Assembly (NCBI GenBank): GCA_021846985.1
Contig: JAJZVX010000033.1
Span: 1-35,409 of the forward strand
DNA length: 35,409 nt
Reading direction: 5' to 3'
Source of the DNA: Acidobacteriota bacterium
GTDB taxonomy: Bacteria > Acidobacteriota > Terriglobia > Terriglobales > Acidobacteriaceae
The notes under the pieces were generated by a model. That model saw nothing but the letters and a program-made list of their open reading frames with translations. It made no database searches and had not been told where the DNA came from. This document shows positions 24,091 through 34,446 of the stretch, piece by piece; position 1 is the first letter of the stretch, and every line of letters starts with the position of its first letter. A program made the translations under genes and the position numbers.

Positions 24091-25365
24091 TCAGCAGACG
24101 ATCCGCGCGCGTCCCAGCTTTACCCCGTCCAGCCGCCCCAGCAGCGTCACGGCAATGCGTGCCGGGTTGAAGAGCTGTTGCGCCATGGCCTGCACCTGGT
24201 CCGCACTGACCTCGTCGATGCACGCAATCACCTCCTCCTCGCTGAAGAAGCGATGGAAGTAGATCTCCTGACGCGCCAGGTTCGCCATGCGCGAAGACGA
24301 GCTCTCCAGCCCCATCAGGATGTTGCCCTTCACCTGGTCCTTGGCGCGCGTCAGCTCCTCCTCGGGAATCCGCTCCTGCTTGAGCTTGCGCAGCTCGGCC
24401 AGAATCAGGTCAACCGCTTCGAGCGCCTTGCCCGCCGAGGTGCCCGCGTAGACCCACAGGATGCCCGTGTCGCGATAGGGATTCAGCTCGCTGTAGATGC
24501 TGTAGGCCATGCCGCGCTCCTCGCGAATGGTTTGGAAGAGCCGCGAGCTCATGCCTCCGCCCAGCACCGTATTCAGGAGCAGCGTTACATAGCGGTTGTC
24601 GTCGGTGACCGGCGGCGCCGGCACGCCCAGGCAGATCTGCACCTGCTCCAGGGCCTTCTTGTTGCGCAGGATGATGCGCGTATTGGCCAGGGGAGCGGGC
24701 AGCTCGACGGGCGCCTCGCCGCCTGCCATGCCGGCGAACTTCTCCGCGACCCACTCCACAAACGGGTCGTGCTCCAGGCTGCCCGCCGCAGAAAACACCA
24801 TGTTGCCGGCGTGGAAGCGTTCGCCATGGTAGGCCTGCAGCGCGGGCTGATCCAGCCGCGCCACCGTCTTGGTGGTGCCCAGAATCGGCTTGCCCAGCGG
24901 GTGATCCTTCCAGAAGCTCTGTGTGAACAGCTCGCTCACCAGATAGTCGGGGTTGTCCTCGTCGATCTTGATCTCTTCCAGGATCACGCCGCGCTCGCGC
25001 TCGATGTCGGGCGAGGCAAAGACAGGGTTCAGCACCAGGTCGGCCAGCACATCCAGGGCCACAGGCACGTGATTTGCCAGCGACTTGACGTTGAAGCAGA
25101 TGGTTTCCTTCCCGGTGAAGGCGTCCAGGTTGCCGCCGATGGAGTCCATCTCGCGCGCAATGCGCTGCGCCGAGCGCGACCGGGTGCCTTTGAAGACCAT
25201 ATGTTCCACAAAGTGGGAGATGCCGTTCATCTCTGGCGCCTCGCACCGCGATCCCGACTTGATCCACACTCCCATGGCGACGGAGCGCAGATGCTCCATC
25301 CGCTCGGTCAGGACAATGAGGCCGTTGGGCAGTTCCGTACGGCGAAGGTTGCGTTCAGCAGACAT
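24091..25365 (-). CDS. M16-family zinc metallopeptidase
   Basis: A 424-residue peptidase of the PqqL/mitochondrial processing peptidase type. The inverted zinc motif is HFVEH (51-55) with the third ligand Glu131, 76 residues on, in VILEEIKIDEDNP, so the N-terminal domain is catalytic. The C-terminal M16 domain (about 180-360) has the GGGMSSRLFQTIREERGMAYSI loop. No signal peptide, so probably cytoplasmic. The gene starts after GAGGAAAGG. A TAAAAT -10 candidate lies about 20 bases upstream of the start. Close relatives are found next to housekeeping genes in many bacteria, with unknown substrates. Confidence 0.9.
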   Translation of the reverse strand: MSAERNLRRTELPNGLIVLTERMEHLRSVAMGVWIKSGSRCEAPEMNGISHFVEHMVFKGTRSRSAQRIAREMDSIGGNLDAFTGKETICFNVKSLANHVPVALDVLADLVLNPVFASPDIERERGVILEEIKIDEDNPDYLVSELFTQSFWKDHPLGKPILGTTKTVARLDQPALQAYHGERFHAGNMVFSAAGSLEHDPFVEWVAEKFAGMAGGEAPVELPAPLANTRIILRNKKALEQVQICLGVPAPPVTDDNRYVTLLLNTVLGGGMSSRLFQTIREERGMAYSIYSELNPYRDTGILWVYAGTSAGKALEAVDLILAELRKLKQERIPEEELTRAKDQVKGNILMGLESSSSRMANLARQEIYFHRFFSEEEVIACIDEVSADQVQAMAQQLFNPARIAVTLLGRLDGVKLGRARIVC

Positions 25366-25494
25366 CCATACCTTTCCTCTTCAATTTTAGGCCAGTAGCG
25401 TTTTGGTCAGGATCGGTTGCAGGGTCTTCCGCGGACGGCGGGACGAGCTTGCCGGCGCGAGGCTGAGGGGAAATGCTCTATTCTGAGCCCAGCC

Positions 25495-26661
25495 GTGACC
25501 GCACACTCAGGCCAACTCGTCTCATTGGATGCTCCGGGCCGGGGCGGCGGTGCGCTTTTCGGCATGGACCGTGGGGAGCTTGCCCGCTGGATGGAGCGGC
25601 TGGGCGAACCGGCCTGGCGTGGGCGTCAGCTTGCCGAAGCCCTTTATCGGCAGCGAGTTACAGATCTGGACGAAATCACGACTCTACCCAAAACGCTGCG
25701 TAAGCGATTGAAAGACGAAGGCTGGCGGGTGAGCCTGCCCCAAATCAGCCAGGTTTTCCGCTCTTCCGACAGGACCGAACGCTATCTGGTTGCCTGCCAA
25801 GAAGATATAACCGTTGAAACGGTCTGGATGCCGGAAGGCGACGACGGCGAGGACGGCGGCGAGAGCGAAGACGAGGCGCAGGAGCCTTCCGGCGGCACGC
25901 CCCGCCGCTGGGACCGCGCCACGATTTGCGTCTCCAGCCAGGTGGGCTGCGCCGTGGGCTGCCGCTTCTGCCTCACGGCCCGTCTCGGCCTGCAACGCAA
26001 CCTGACCGCCGGCGAAATCGCCGGCCAGGTGCTGGCTGTCTTTGCCCGGCAGGGCGTGGAGGTGGGACGCGACCGCGTGAACCTGGTCTTCATGGGTATG
26101 GGCGAGCCGCTCTTGAACTACGACAACTTCATGGCTGCCGTGCGGCTGCTGGTGGAGGAGGTGGGCCTGAGCCCGCGCCGGATGACGGTCTCAACTTCAG
26201 GGATTGTGCCGGGGATGGAGAGATTTGCGCAGGAGCCGGCGGAGGTGCGGCCGAAGCTGGCCATCAGCCTGAACGCGCCCGGCGACGCGCTACGCGACGA
26301 GCTGATGCCCATCAACCGCAAATGGCCTATTGCCGCGGTGATGGACGCGGTGAAGCAGATGAAGCTGCGCAAGGGCGAGCGGGTCACCTTCGAGTACGTG
26401 CTGCTGGGCGGCGTCACCGACCGGCCGGAAGATGCCCGCGCCGTGGCACGCCTGGCCCGCAAAGCCGGCCTGCCCGTCAAGGTGAACCTCATCGCCTGGA
26501 ATCCCGGTCCGGGGATCGAGTACCGGACGCCGCAGCCCGAGGCTGTGGAGGCCTTTCGCGCCGCGCTTGCCGCGGCGGGCGTCCCGGTCTATCTGCGCCG
26601 CCCCCGCGGACGCGACATCTACGCAGCCTGCGGGCAGTTGAAGAGGACGGTGTCGGGGTGA
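25495..26661 (+). CDS. rlmN: dual-specificity RNA methyltransferase RlmN
   Basis: Radical-SAM enzyme that methylates C2 of A2503 in 23S rRNA and A37 in some tRNAs. With a GTG start at 25495 it has 388 residues. The [4Fe-4S] site is C152-A-V-G-C156-R-F-C159 in SSQVGCAVGCRFCLTA; also visible are VFMGMGEPLLN, MTVSTSGIVPGM, FEYVLLGGVTD and the C-terminal methyl-carrying Cys in IYAACGQL. An in-frame ATG at 25564 would remove the LFGMDRGEL segment that matches the family N-terminus, so it is not preferred. An acidic insertion (about 114-137) lies before the SAM domain. Confidence 0.9.
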   Translation: MTAHSGQLVSLDAPGRGGGALFGMDRGELARWMERLGEPAWRGRQLAEALYRQRVTDLDEITTLPKTLRKRLKDEGWRVSLPQISQVFRSSDRTERYLVACQEDITVETVWMPEGDDGEDGGESEDEAQEPSGGTPRRWDRATICVSSQVGCAVGCRFCLTARLGLQRNLTAGEIAGQVLAVFARQGVEVGRDRVNLVFMGMGEPLLNYDNFMAAVRLLVEEVGLSPRRMTVSTSGIVPGMERFAQEPAEVRPKLAISLNAPGDALRDELMPINRKWPIAAVMDAVKQMKLRKGERVTFEYVLLGGVTDRPEDARAVARLARKAGLPVKVNLIAWNPGPGIEYRTPQPEAVEAFRAALAAAGVPVYLRRPRGRDIYAACGQLKRTVSG

Positions 26662-26748
26662 GGTTCAAGATGGTGCAGAGATGGTGCAGGCAGACTTCTG
26701 GATTGGCGGTCAGCCGACCTTGATTCCCTAATTGCTTCCATCAGGCGC

Positions 26749-26754
26749 TATAAT
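26749..26754 (+). promoter_or_regulatory. -10 box upstream of the alpha-mannosidase
   Basis: A perfect TATAAT, 44 bases before the ATG at 26799. The best -35-like sequence, TTGATT, is 23 bases away, which is too far, so an activator may be needed. Confidence 0.4.
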
Positions 26755-26798
26755 CCGGCGAATCAACAGACGAATGATTCCTTGTGAGGTGGAATCCC

Positions 26799-29357
26799 AT
26801 GCGTAGACTCGTTCTTCTCGCACTTGCCGCAATTTGCCTTGCTTCTCTTGCCAGCGCGCAGACCACGCCGCAAACGCAGGAGAACCCCAAGGACTACACG
26901 GCCTACGTGGTCGGCTACGCGCACATGGACATGGCCTGGCTGTGGCGTTGGGAGGAGTCGATACACGACGTCATGTACAACACCTTCCGCAACCAGATCA
27001 GGCTGATGGATGCCAACCCGGACTACACCTTCTCCCAGGACCAGGCCGTGGTGCTCGACTCCATGGAGCACTACTATCCCGACATCTTCAAGCAGTTGCA
27101 GCAGAAGGCGCGGACAGGCAACTTCATTCCCGCCACCTCGAGCTGGGTGCAGATGGACGAGAACCTGAGCGACGGCGAGTCGCTGGTGCGGCAGTTCCTC
27201 TACGGACAGAAGTACAGCAAGGAGAAGTTCGGCCACTACGTGCGCTTCGCCTGGCAGCCCGACGTCTTCGGCCATCCCGAGACCATGCCGCAGATCGCCC
27301 AAAAGGCCGGCATCGAGTTCTATCTTTTCGACCGCCCGCACGATCCCACGCGGCCCCGCATCATCTGGTGGCAGGGGCTCGACGGCAGCCGCGTGCTGGG
27401 TTACTCCACGCCCAGCGAGTACGCGGGCACGCTGAACCACGAGCGGGTGACCGTCCCGGTGATGAAGACCGCCGATGAGTCGGGCGTGAAGAACATGCTG
27501 GTGCTCTATGGCGCGGGCGATCACGGCGGCGGGCCCAACCCCGCCGACGTGGCCGCTATCGCCACCATGAACGCCTCGCCCCACGAGGTGAATGTGAAGC
27601 CCACCAATGTCTCCAACTACATAGACCTTCTGCTCACCGAAAAGAAGGACTTTCCGGTATACACCAAGGAGCTGGAGGGCGTTTTCCCCGGCTGCTACAC
27701 CACCCAGGTGGAGATGAAGCGCCACAACCGGCTCTCCGAGCAGTTGCTGCTAAACGCCGAAAAGATGTCGGAGCTGGCGGTCTTCTTCGGCTACCGCGAC
27801 TACTATCCGGTGCGCGACCTGAGCAACGCCTGGAAACTGGTGCTGCTCAACCAGGCGCACGATCTGGCCGCCGGCTCGGGCATCGGGCCCATCTATGCCG
27901 ACGCCATGGAGCAATACAAGGAAGTCGCCGCGCGCGGCCGGCGCGCGCTCGATTTCTCGCTCGAAAATCTGGGCCTCCAGCTCGACACCACCGGCGAGGG
28001 TATCCCGCTGGTGGTCTATAACCCGCAGTCGTTCGACCGCACCGATCTGGTGACGGCTGAGATTTCAGACTTCACCCTGCCGGCAAAACTGGTGGCCATG
28101 CACGGCAAGGAAGTGGTGCCGGTGCAGATGGTGAAGGCGCCGGCCAAGGCGGGTGATCGCGAAACCGCAGCCGTCGCCTTTGTGGCGCATGGCGTGCCGC
28201 AGATGGGCTTGAAGCTCTACCGTCTGGTGGCCGCGCCGGCCAGCGAAGCGGCGGAGACGTCCGCCGTGCACGCGGGCATGAAGCCGCTTCCTTGGCTCGA
28301 AAACGAATTCCTCCGCGTGGAAGTCGATCCCGCCACCGGCAACATCGCCCGGCTCTACGACAAGGTGAACAAGCGCGAAGCCTTCAAAGGGGAAGGCAAC
28401 GGGCTCACCGCCTGGGAAGACACGGCGGAGCAGGCCGCGCGCACCTCGAAGGAATACGCCGGGCCGGCGTGGGACGTGGGCATCACCGGCCGCCATTGGG
28501 AGATCGACAAGCCGCTGCGCGTAGAGTTGATCGAGCAAGGACCGGAGCGCGCCACCATCCGCGTGGTGCGCCGCTTCCGCGACTCCGAGTTCACGCAGGA
28601 CATCAGCCTTGTTCCCGGCGTGCCGCGCGTGGATGTGGCCATGTCCATGGACTGGCGCGAGCGCGAGACGATGCTCAAGGCCGACTTTCCCATCAACGTC
28701 GAGTCCAGCAAAGTGTCGGCGGAGATTCCCTATGGCGTCGTCGAGCGCGACCAGAGCGGCGAGGAATCGGTGATGGGCAAGTGGGTGGATGTCTCCGGCC
28801 CGGACTATGGCGTGGCCATCTTGAACAACGGACGCAACGGCTATGACGCCAAGGGAAACGCGATTCATCTCTCCGTCATTCGCGGGCCGTGGGATCCGGA
28901 TCCGCGCGCCGACGCGGGTGATCATTCCTTTGGTTACTCCATCTATCCCCACCGCGGGGGCTGGCGCGAGGGCGGAGTGCAATTCCAGGCGATGGCCTTC
29001 AACTCACCGCTGCTCTCGATGCAGGAGCTGCATCACGACAGCGCCCAGGAACAGTGGGCGGGCAGGAAAGGCGGCCTGCCCGACGAGTTCTCGTTCATCA
29101 AAACCGACAGTGACCACGTGGCGCTTTACGCGCTCAAGCAGATGGAAGGCTTCTATGACCGCGACGCCATCGCCCGCTTTGTCGAGGTGGAGGGACGGGA
29201 GGGTGATGTGACCATTCACCTGCCGCAGCATGTGCGGGCCACGGAGACCACGCTGCTGGAAGATGTGGCCGTGGGGCCGGTGGGTGAGGGCACGACGATT
29301 ACCTTTCACATGAAGCCGTGGGAGATCAAGACAATTCGCCTGGCGAAGGTGGAGTAG
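26799..29357 (+). CDS. secreted GH38 alpha-mannosidase
   Basis: A retaining, zinc-dependent glycoside hydrolase that removes alpha-mannose from glycans. The 852-residue protein has a signal peptide (MRRLVLLALAAICLASLASA, cut after about residue 20). The catalytic domain shows AHMDMAWLWRW (zinc ligands His42, Asp44), the nucleophile Asp155 in WQPDVFGHP, GAGDHGGGP (238-246) and NQAHDLAAGSGI with the zinc ligand His354. The usual order of domains follows: a helical bundle (about 290-390) and C-terminal beta sandwiches to the end. The ATG follows GAGGTGG. Export makes it suited to extracellular or periplasmic glycan breakdown. Its neighbour is a DUF1080-PHP protein on the same strand. Confidence 0.9.
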   Translation: MRRLVLLALAAICLASLASAQTTPQTQENPKDYTAYVVGYAHMDMAWLWRWEESIHDVMYNTFRNQIRLMDANPDYTFSQDQAVVLDSMEHYYPDIFKQLQQKARTGNFIPATSSWVQMDENLSDGESLVRQFLYGQKYSKEKFGHYVRFAWQPDVFGHPETMPQIAQKAGIEFYLFDRPHDPTRPRIIWWQGLDGSRVLGYSTPSEYAGTLNHERVTVPVMKTADESGVKNMLVLYGAGDHGGGPNPADVAAIATMNASPHEVNVKPTNVSNYIDLLLTEKKDFPVYTKELEGVFPGCYTTQVEMKRHNRLSEQLLLNAEKMSELAVFFGYRDYYPVRDLSNAWKLVLLNQAHDLAAGSGIGPIYADAMEQYKEVAARGRRALDFSLENLGLQLDTTGEGIPLVVYNPQSFDRTDLVTAEISDFTLPAKLVAMHGKEVVPVQMVKAPAKAGDRETAAVAFVAHGVPQMGLKLYRLVAAPASEAAETSAVHAGMKPLPWLENEFLRVEVDPATGNIARLYDKVNKREAFKGEGNGLTAWEDTAEQAARTSKEYAGPAWDVGITGRHWEIDKPLRVELIEQGPERATIRVVRRFRDSEFTQDISLVPGVPRVDVAMSMDWRERETMLKADFPINVESSKVSAEIPYGVVERDQSGEESVMGKWVDVSGPDYGVAILNNGRNGYDAKGNAIHLSVIRGPWDPDPRADAGDHSFGYSIYPHRGGWREGGVQFQAMAFNSPLLSMQELHHDSAQEQWAGRKGGLPDEFSFIKTDSDHVALYALKQMEGFYDRDAIARFVEVEGREGDVTIHLPQHVRATETTLLEDVAVGPVGEGTTITFHMKPWEIKTIRLAKVE

Positions 29358-29428
29358 GCTTCAAGTTCGAGCGCGCGCGAAATTTCAGCAGCAGGACGCG
29401 CGCCGCGCCAGCCGCCGGACGTGGTCGC

Positions 29429-29454
29429 GTCTATGCGTTCCTGAAAGCATAGAC
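29429..29454. promoter_or_regulatory. 8-bp inverted repeat, possible operator
   Basis: GTCTATGC (29429-29436) and GCATAGAC (29447-29454) are perfect inverse copies around a ten-base centre. A third GTCTAT (29470-29475) overlaps the TATACT -10 candidate (29473-29478). This arrangement resembles a repressor or activator site rather than a terminator, as no T-run follows. Confidence 0.4.
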
Positions 29455-29514
29455 CGGGGCACGTGCGCAGTCTATACTCGGAGTTCTGTTGCGCTTTATC
29501 TCATGGGAGGATCT

Positions 29515-31005
29515 ATGTCACAAATGACGCGCCGGGAGGCGATGGCTCTCTTGATGGCCGCGCCGGCCGCGGCCTATGCCATGAACGATGATTCCACGGG
29601 GTGGATTGAGCTTTTCGACGGCAAGACGCTGAACGGCTGGAAGGCTAGTGAGCACCAGGGCACCTTCAGCGTGGTGGATGGAAAGATCCACGTGCACGGC
29701 GAGCGCAGCCACCTGTTTTACGTGGGGCCGGCGCACAACCACGACTTCAAGAACTTCGACTTCAGCGCGGAGGTGATGACCAGGCCGGCCGCCAACTCGG
29801 GCATCTATTTTCATACCGCCTATCAGCAGGTGGGCTGGCCTTCGGCGGGATTCGAAGTGCAGGTGAACAACACCGCCGGCGGCGCCGACGGCTACGTAGA
29901 GCGGAAGAAGACGGCCTCGCTGTATTCGGTGCGCAACGTCTACAAGCAGTTCGTGCCCGATAACGAGTGGTTTACGATTCACATCCAGGTGCGGGGCAAG
30001 GAGGCGAAGATCCACCTGAACGACATGCTGGTGGTGGACTATGTGGAGCCGGAGCATCCTTACCGCTCCGACCTGGCCTTTGGCCGCGTGTTGAACCACG
30101 GCACCTTTGCCATCCAGGGGCACGATCCGGGCAGCGAGAGCTTCTTCCGGAACATCCGCGTGCGCCCGCTGCCGGATAACTTGACCCAGACCTCGACCTA
30201 TCACCCGGTGGTGGACGAGAACTTCAAGGAGATCATCGACTACGGCACCGAAGATATTCCTGTGGTCGATTATCACGTGCATCTGAAGGGCGGCTTGACC
30301 ATCGACCAGGCCCTCGAAAACTCGCGGCGCCTGGGCATCTTCTACGGCGTAGCCATCAACTGCGGCCTGGGCTTCCCGGTGCACGACGATGCCAGCGTGA
30401 AGCAGTACCTGGAAAGCATGAAGGGCCAGCCGTGTTTTGTGGCCCTGCAGGCCGAAGGGCGGGAGTGGATGACGCTCACCTCGCCGGAGTCGGTGGCCAA
30501 GTTCGACTACTGCTTCACCGACGCCATGACCTTCCGGGACGACAACGGCAAGCGCATGCGCATCTGGATCCCCGAGGAAGTCGGCGTCATCCAGGACAAG
30601 CAGGCCTTTATGGACATGCTGGTGCGGCGCATCGAGGGCGTGATGAAGGAACCCATCGACATCTACGCCAACGCCACCTACATTCCCGACCAGCTTCAGC
30701 CGGAGTACGACGTGCTGTGGACCCCGGAGCGCATGAAACGGGTGATCGACGCGGCCATCGAGAATGATGTGGCCATCGAGATCAACAATCGCTACAAGAT
30801 TCCCAGTCCCCAATTCATCAAGGCGGCCAAGGCGGCGGGGGCCAAGTTCTCCTTCGGCACCAATAACGCCGGCGCGGAGTTGGGGCGGCTCGAGTATCCC
30901 TTCCAGATGGTGAAGGAGTGCGGGCTGAAGTGGCAGAACATCTTCGTTCCCAAGCCGGCCGGCCAAAAGCCGATCCAGGTGAAGAAGTGGAAGATGTCGG
31001 TTTAA
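29515..31005 (+). CDS. DUF1080 domain fused to a PHP-like domain, exported
   Basis: A 496-residue two-domain protein. The N-terminus has a Tat-like motif (MTRREAMALLMAAPAAAYA). Residues about 29-217 form a DUF1080 concanavalin-like domain (WIELFDGKTLNGW; NSGIYFHTAY; GFEVQVNN), a family that includes 3-keto-disaccharide hydrolases. Residues about 250-480 look like a PHP metal-dependent domain: VVDYHVHLKGG (D-x-H-x-H, 252-256), AIEINNRYKIPSPQFIKAAK and FSFGTNNAGAELG, where PHP enzymes usually have SDAH. The start at 29515 follows GGGAGG; ATG 29503 is also in frame. Possible role: sugar or glycan processing with the GH38 upstream. The function of the fusion is unknown. Confidence 0.75.
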   Translation: MSQMTRREAMALLMAAPAAAYAMNDDSTGWIELFDGKTLNGWKASEHQGTFSVVDGKIHVHGERSHLFYVGPAHNHDFKNFDFSAEVMTRPAANSGIYFHTAYQQVGWPSAGFEVQVNNTAGGADGYVERKKTASLYSVRNVYKQFVPDNEWFTIHIQVRGKEAKIHLNDMLVVDYVEPEHPYRSDLAFGRVLNHGTFAIQGHDPGSESFFRNIRVRPLPDNLTQTSTYHPVVDENFKEIIDYGTEDIPVVDYHVHLKGGLTIDQALENSRRLGIFYGVAINCGLGFPVHDDASVKQYLESMKGQPCFVALQAEGREWMTLTSPESVAKFDYCFTDAMTFRDDNGKRMRIWIPEEVGVIQDKQAFMDMLVRRIEGVMKEPIDIYANATYIPDQLQPEYDVLWTPERMKRVIDAAIENDVAIEINNRYKIPSPQFIKAAKAAGAKFSFGTNNAGAELGRLEYPFQMVKECGLKWQNIFVPKPAGQKPIQVKKWKMSV

Positions 31006-31071
31006 GACAGATGCAAAACAGCCGTTCCGGCATGATTGCGCCAACGAGGATCGCTCTGAACCTGTTGCCAA

Positions 31072-32585
<1,514 letters not shown>

Positions 32586-32589
<4 letters not shown>

Positions 32590-33419
32590 CGGGGACCGCC
32601 GAGGTGTTCGAGGGGACCGCCGCGGATGGACCGCTGGCGCGCGGCTTCGTAAAGCAGCACGCTGGCAGCCACGGCGGCGTTGAGGCTTTCCACCGGGCCG
32701 GGGCAGGGAATGGTGATGGCGGCGTCGGTCTGCGCGGCCAGCTCCGCGGGGATGCCGTTGCCTTCGTTGCCGATGAGCAGGGCAACCGGTCCGGCCAGGT
32801 CCACCAGGTCGGCGGGTTCGGCGGCGTGGATGGTGGCGGCGTGGATTTTGGCCCCGGCCTGGCGCAGGTGGAGAAGAGCTTCGGCAAAGGTGGTTTCCAG
32901 CAACGGCACGCGGAAGACGCTGCCCGCCGAGGCGCGGACAGCCTTGGGATTCCAGGCGTGGACGGTGCCGGGAAGACAGAGCACGCCGTCGGCGCCGAAG
33001 GCCTCGGCGGAGCGGACGATGGTGCCCAGATTGCCGGGGTCCTGGATGCCGGCAAGCAGGAGGACGAGCGACGGAGCCTTGCTGTGGATGCTGAAGAAGT
33101 GAGCCCAGGTCCAGTCGGGCGGTTCCACCAGGGCGGCGATGGGCTGGGGCGCCTCGGTGGCCAGCACGGCGTCGAGCAGCTCGCGGGGGACCAGCAGCAC
33201 CTCGATCTCCGGCGCAAGGTGCAGGGGCCGGAGCAGGCCCTCGGCGCCCTGCGCGGCAAAAACGCATTCGATGCGCAGACCGGCGCGCAGAGCCTCGCCC
33301 AGCAGGTGGGGCCCTTCGATGCCGGCCGTACCCCGGGCGTCGCGGACGGGGCGAACAAGCGCGCGGCGGAGTTGTTTGAGGCGGGCGTTCTGCTTACTCT
33401 GTACAATGCGAACAGGCAT
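32586..33419 (-). CDS. SpoU/TrmH-family RNA 2'-O-methyltransferase (RlmB-like)
   Basis: A trefoil-knot RNA ribose methylase. The 277 residues hold an N-terminal substrate-binding domain (1 to about 100, RIVQSKQNARLKQLRR) and the three SpoU motifs: GIQDPGNLGTIVRSAEAFGA (about 124-143), ALLIGNEGNGIP, and TIPCPGPVESLNAAVAASVL. The target is not determined by sequence; RlmB (23S G2251) or a TsnR/YsgA-like function are both possible. A TAAAAT (-10 like) sits about 36 bases before the ATG. It overlaps rarA by four bases. Confidence 0.88.
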
Positions 33420-33590
33420 GTGGATGCAACCGTTTCCCCGCTAGCTCGATTTTAAGGCAGGATGGGCTGGAGAAAGGGTTGATGGCGGCCAGGAAATGCA
33501 GCCGGGCCCGGGAAACTTGCCCCCTGAGGCGGGCTGTGATAGTTTCCGTCTTTGTGGAATTTGCAGCTCGGGAACCGAGGTAGACCTTAC

Positions 33591-34235
33591 TTGTCCGCGG
33601 AGATCTTGCGCGTCCATCCCGATGAACCCCAGCCCGACCGGGTCGATTACATTGTCTCGTGTCTGCGCAAGGGCGACGTGGTTGCACTGCCCACTGACAC
33701 CTTTTACGGGCTGGCCGTGGACCCGGTGAACCTGCACGCCGTGGAGAGCATTTACCAGATCAAAACGCGGCAGAAGCACAAGCCGCTCTCCCTGCTGATT
33801 GCCAGCCTGGCGCAGGCCTACGAACTGGCGCGCGACACCAACGCGCTGCTCGACAAGCTGGCCGACCGCTTCTGGCCGGGGCCGCTCACCATCATTGTGC
33901 GCGCCGGGACCAAGCTGCCGCTGCGCTCCACGGCCAACACCGGCAATGTGGCGCTGCGCGTGCCGGATGCGGCCATTCCGCGGGCCGTGGTGGAGCGCTT
34001 CGGGCTGCCCATCACGGCCACCTCCGCCAATCTGCAGGGAGCCAAGGAGTGCACCCACGCGGCCTGCGTCCGCGACCAGATCGGCGAACGCATTCCGCTC
34101 ATCGTGGATGGAGGCCCCACCGGCTACTCCCAGCCCACCACCATCGTGGACCTCTCCCTGGGACCGGGCCGCTGGGAAATCCTGCGCGAAGGCGCCATCT
34201 CGACCCACGAGATCGTCATGTGCCTGCAGCGGTAA
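33591..34235 (+). CDS. Sua5/YciO/YrdC-family protein (L-threonylcarbamoyladenylate synthase-like)
   Basis: This family makes threonylcarbamoyl-AMP for the t6A37 modification of tRNAs. The 214 residues show LRKGDVVALPTDTFYGLAVDP, the KxR-type IKTRQKHKPLSLLI, FWPGPLTIIV, GNVALRVPD, PITATSANLQGA and IVDGGPT. The opening LRVHPDEPQPD is closer to the YciO subgroup, so true synthase activity is likely but not certain. The start is TTG at 33591, ten bases after GAGG; the frame is open to a TTG at 33552 without a ribosome site. A weak TTGCCC/TAGTTT promoter (33517-33545) precedes it. Confidence 0.85.
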   Translation: MSAEILRVHPDEPQPDRVDYIVSCLRKGDVVALPTDTFYGLAVDPVNLHAVESIYQIKTRQKHKPLSLLIASLAQAYELARDTNALLDKLADRFWPGPLTIIVRAGTKLPLRSTANTGNVALRVPDAAIPRAVVERFGLPITATSANLQGAKECTHAACVRDQIGERIPLIVDGGPTGYSQPTTIVDLSLGPGRWEILREGAISTHEIVMCLQR

Positions 34236-34446
34236 AAAGGCGGGGATTTCGGCGCCGGCACTGTTGGAACGGATGAGCCGAACCGGCGGGAACGCCTCCA
34301 CCCCTGTGCAGACGGTGAACTGGCCGCGGCTCTGTCCGTAAGCGCAAAGGGCCGTTGGCAACACTCGAGGCCCCGAAATCGGTGAATGGCAGCCGGCTTA
34401 TGGGTAGTAATCGTTTGCGCCGGCGGAAGCTGGTCGAACAGAGATT

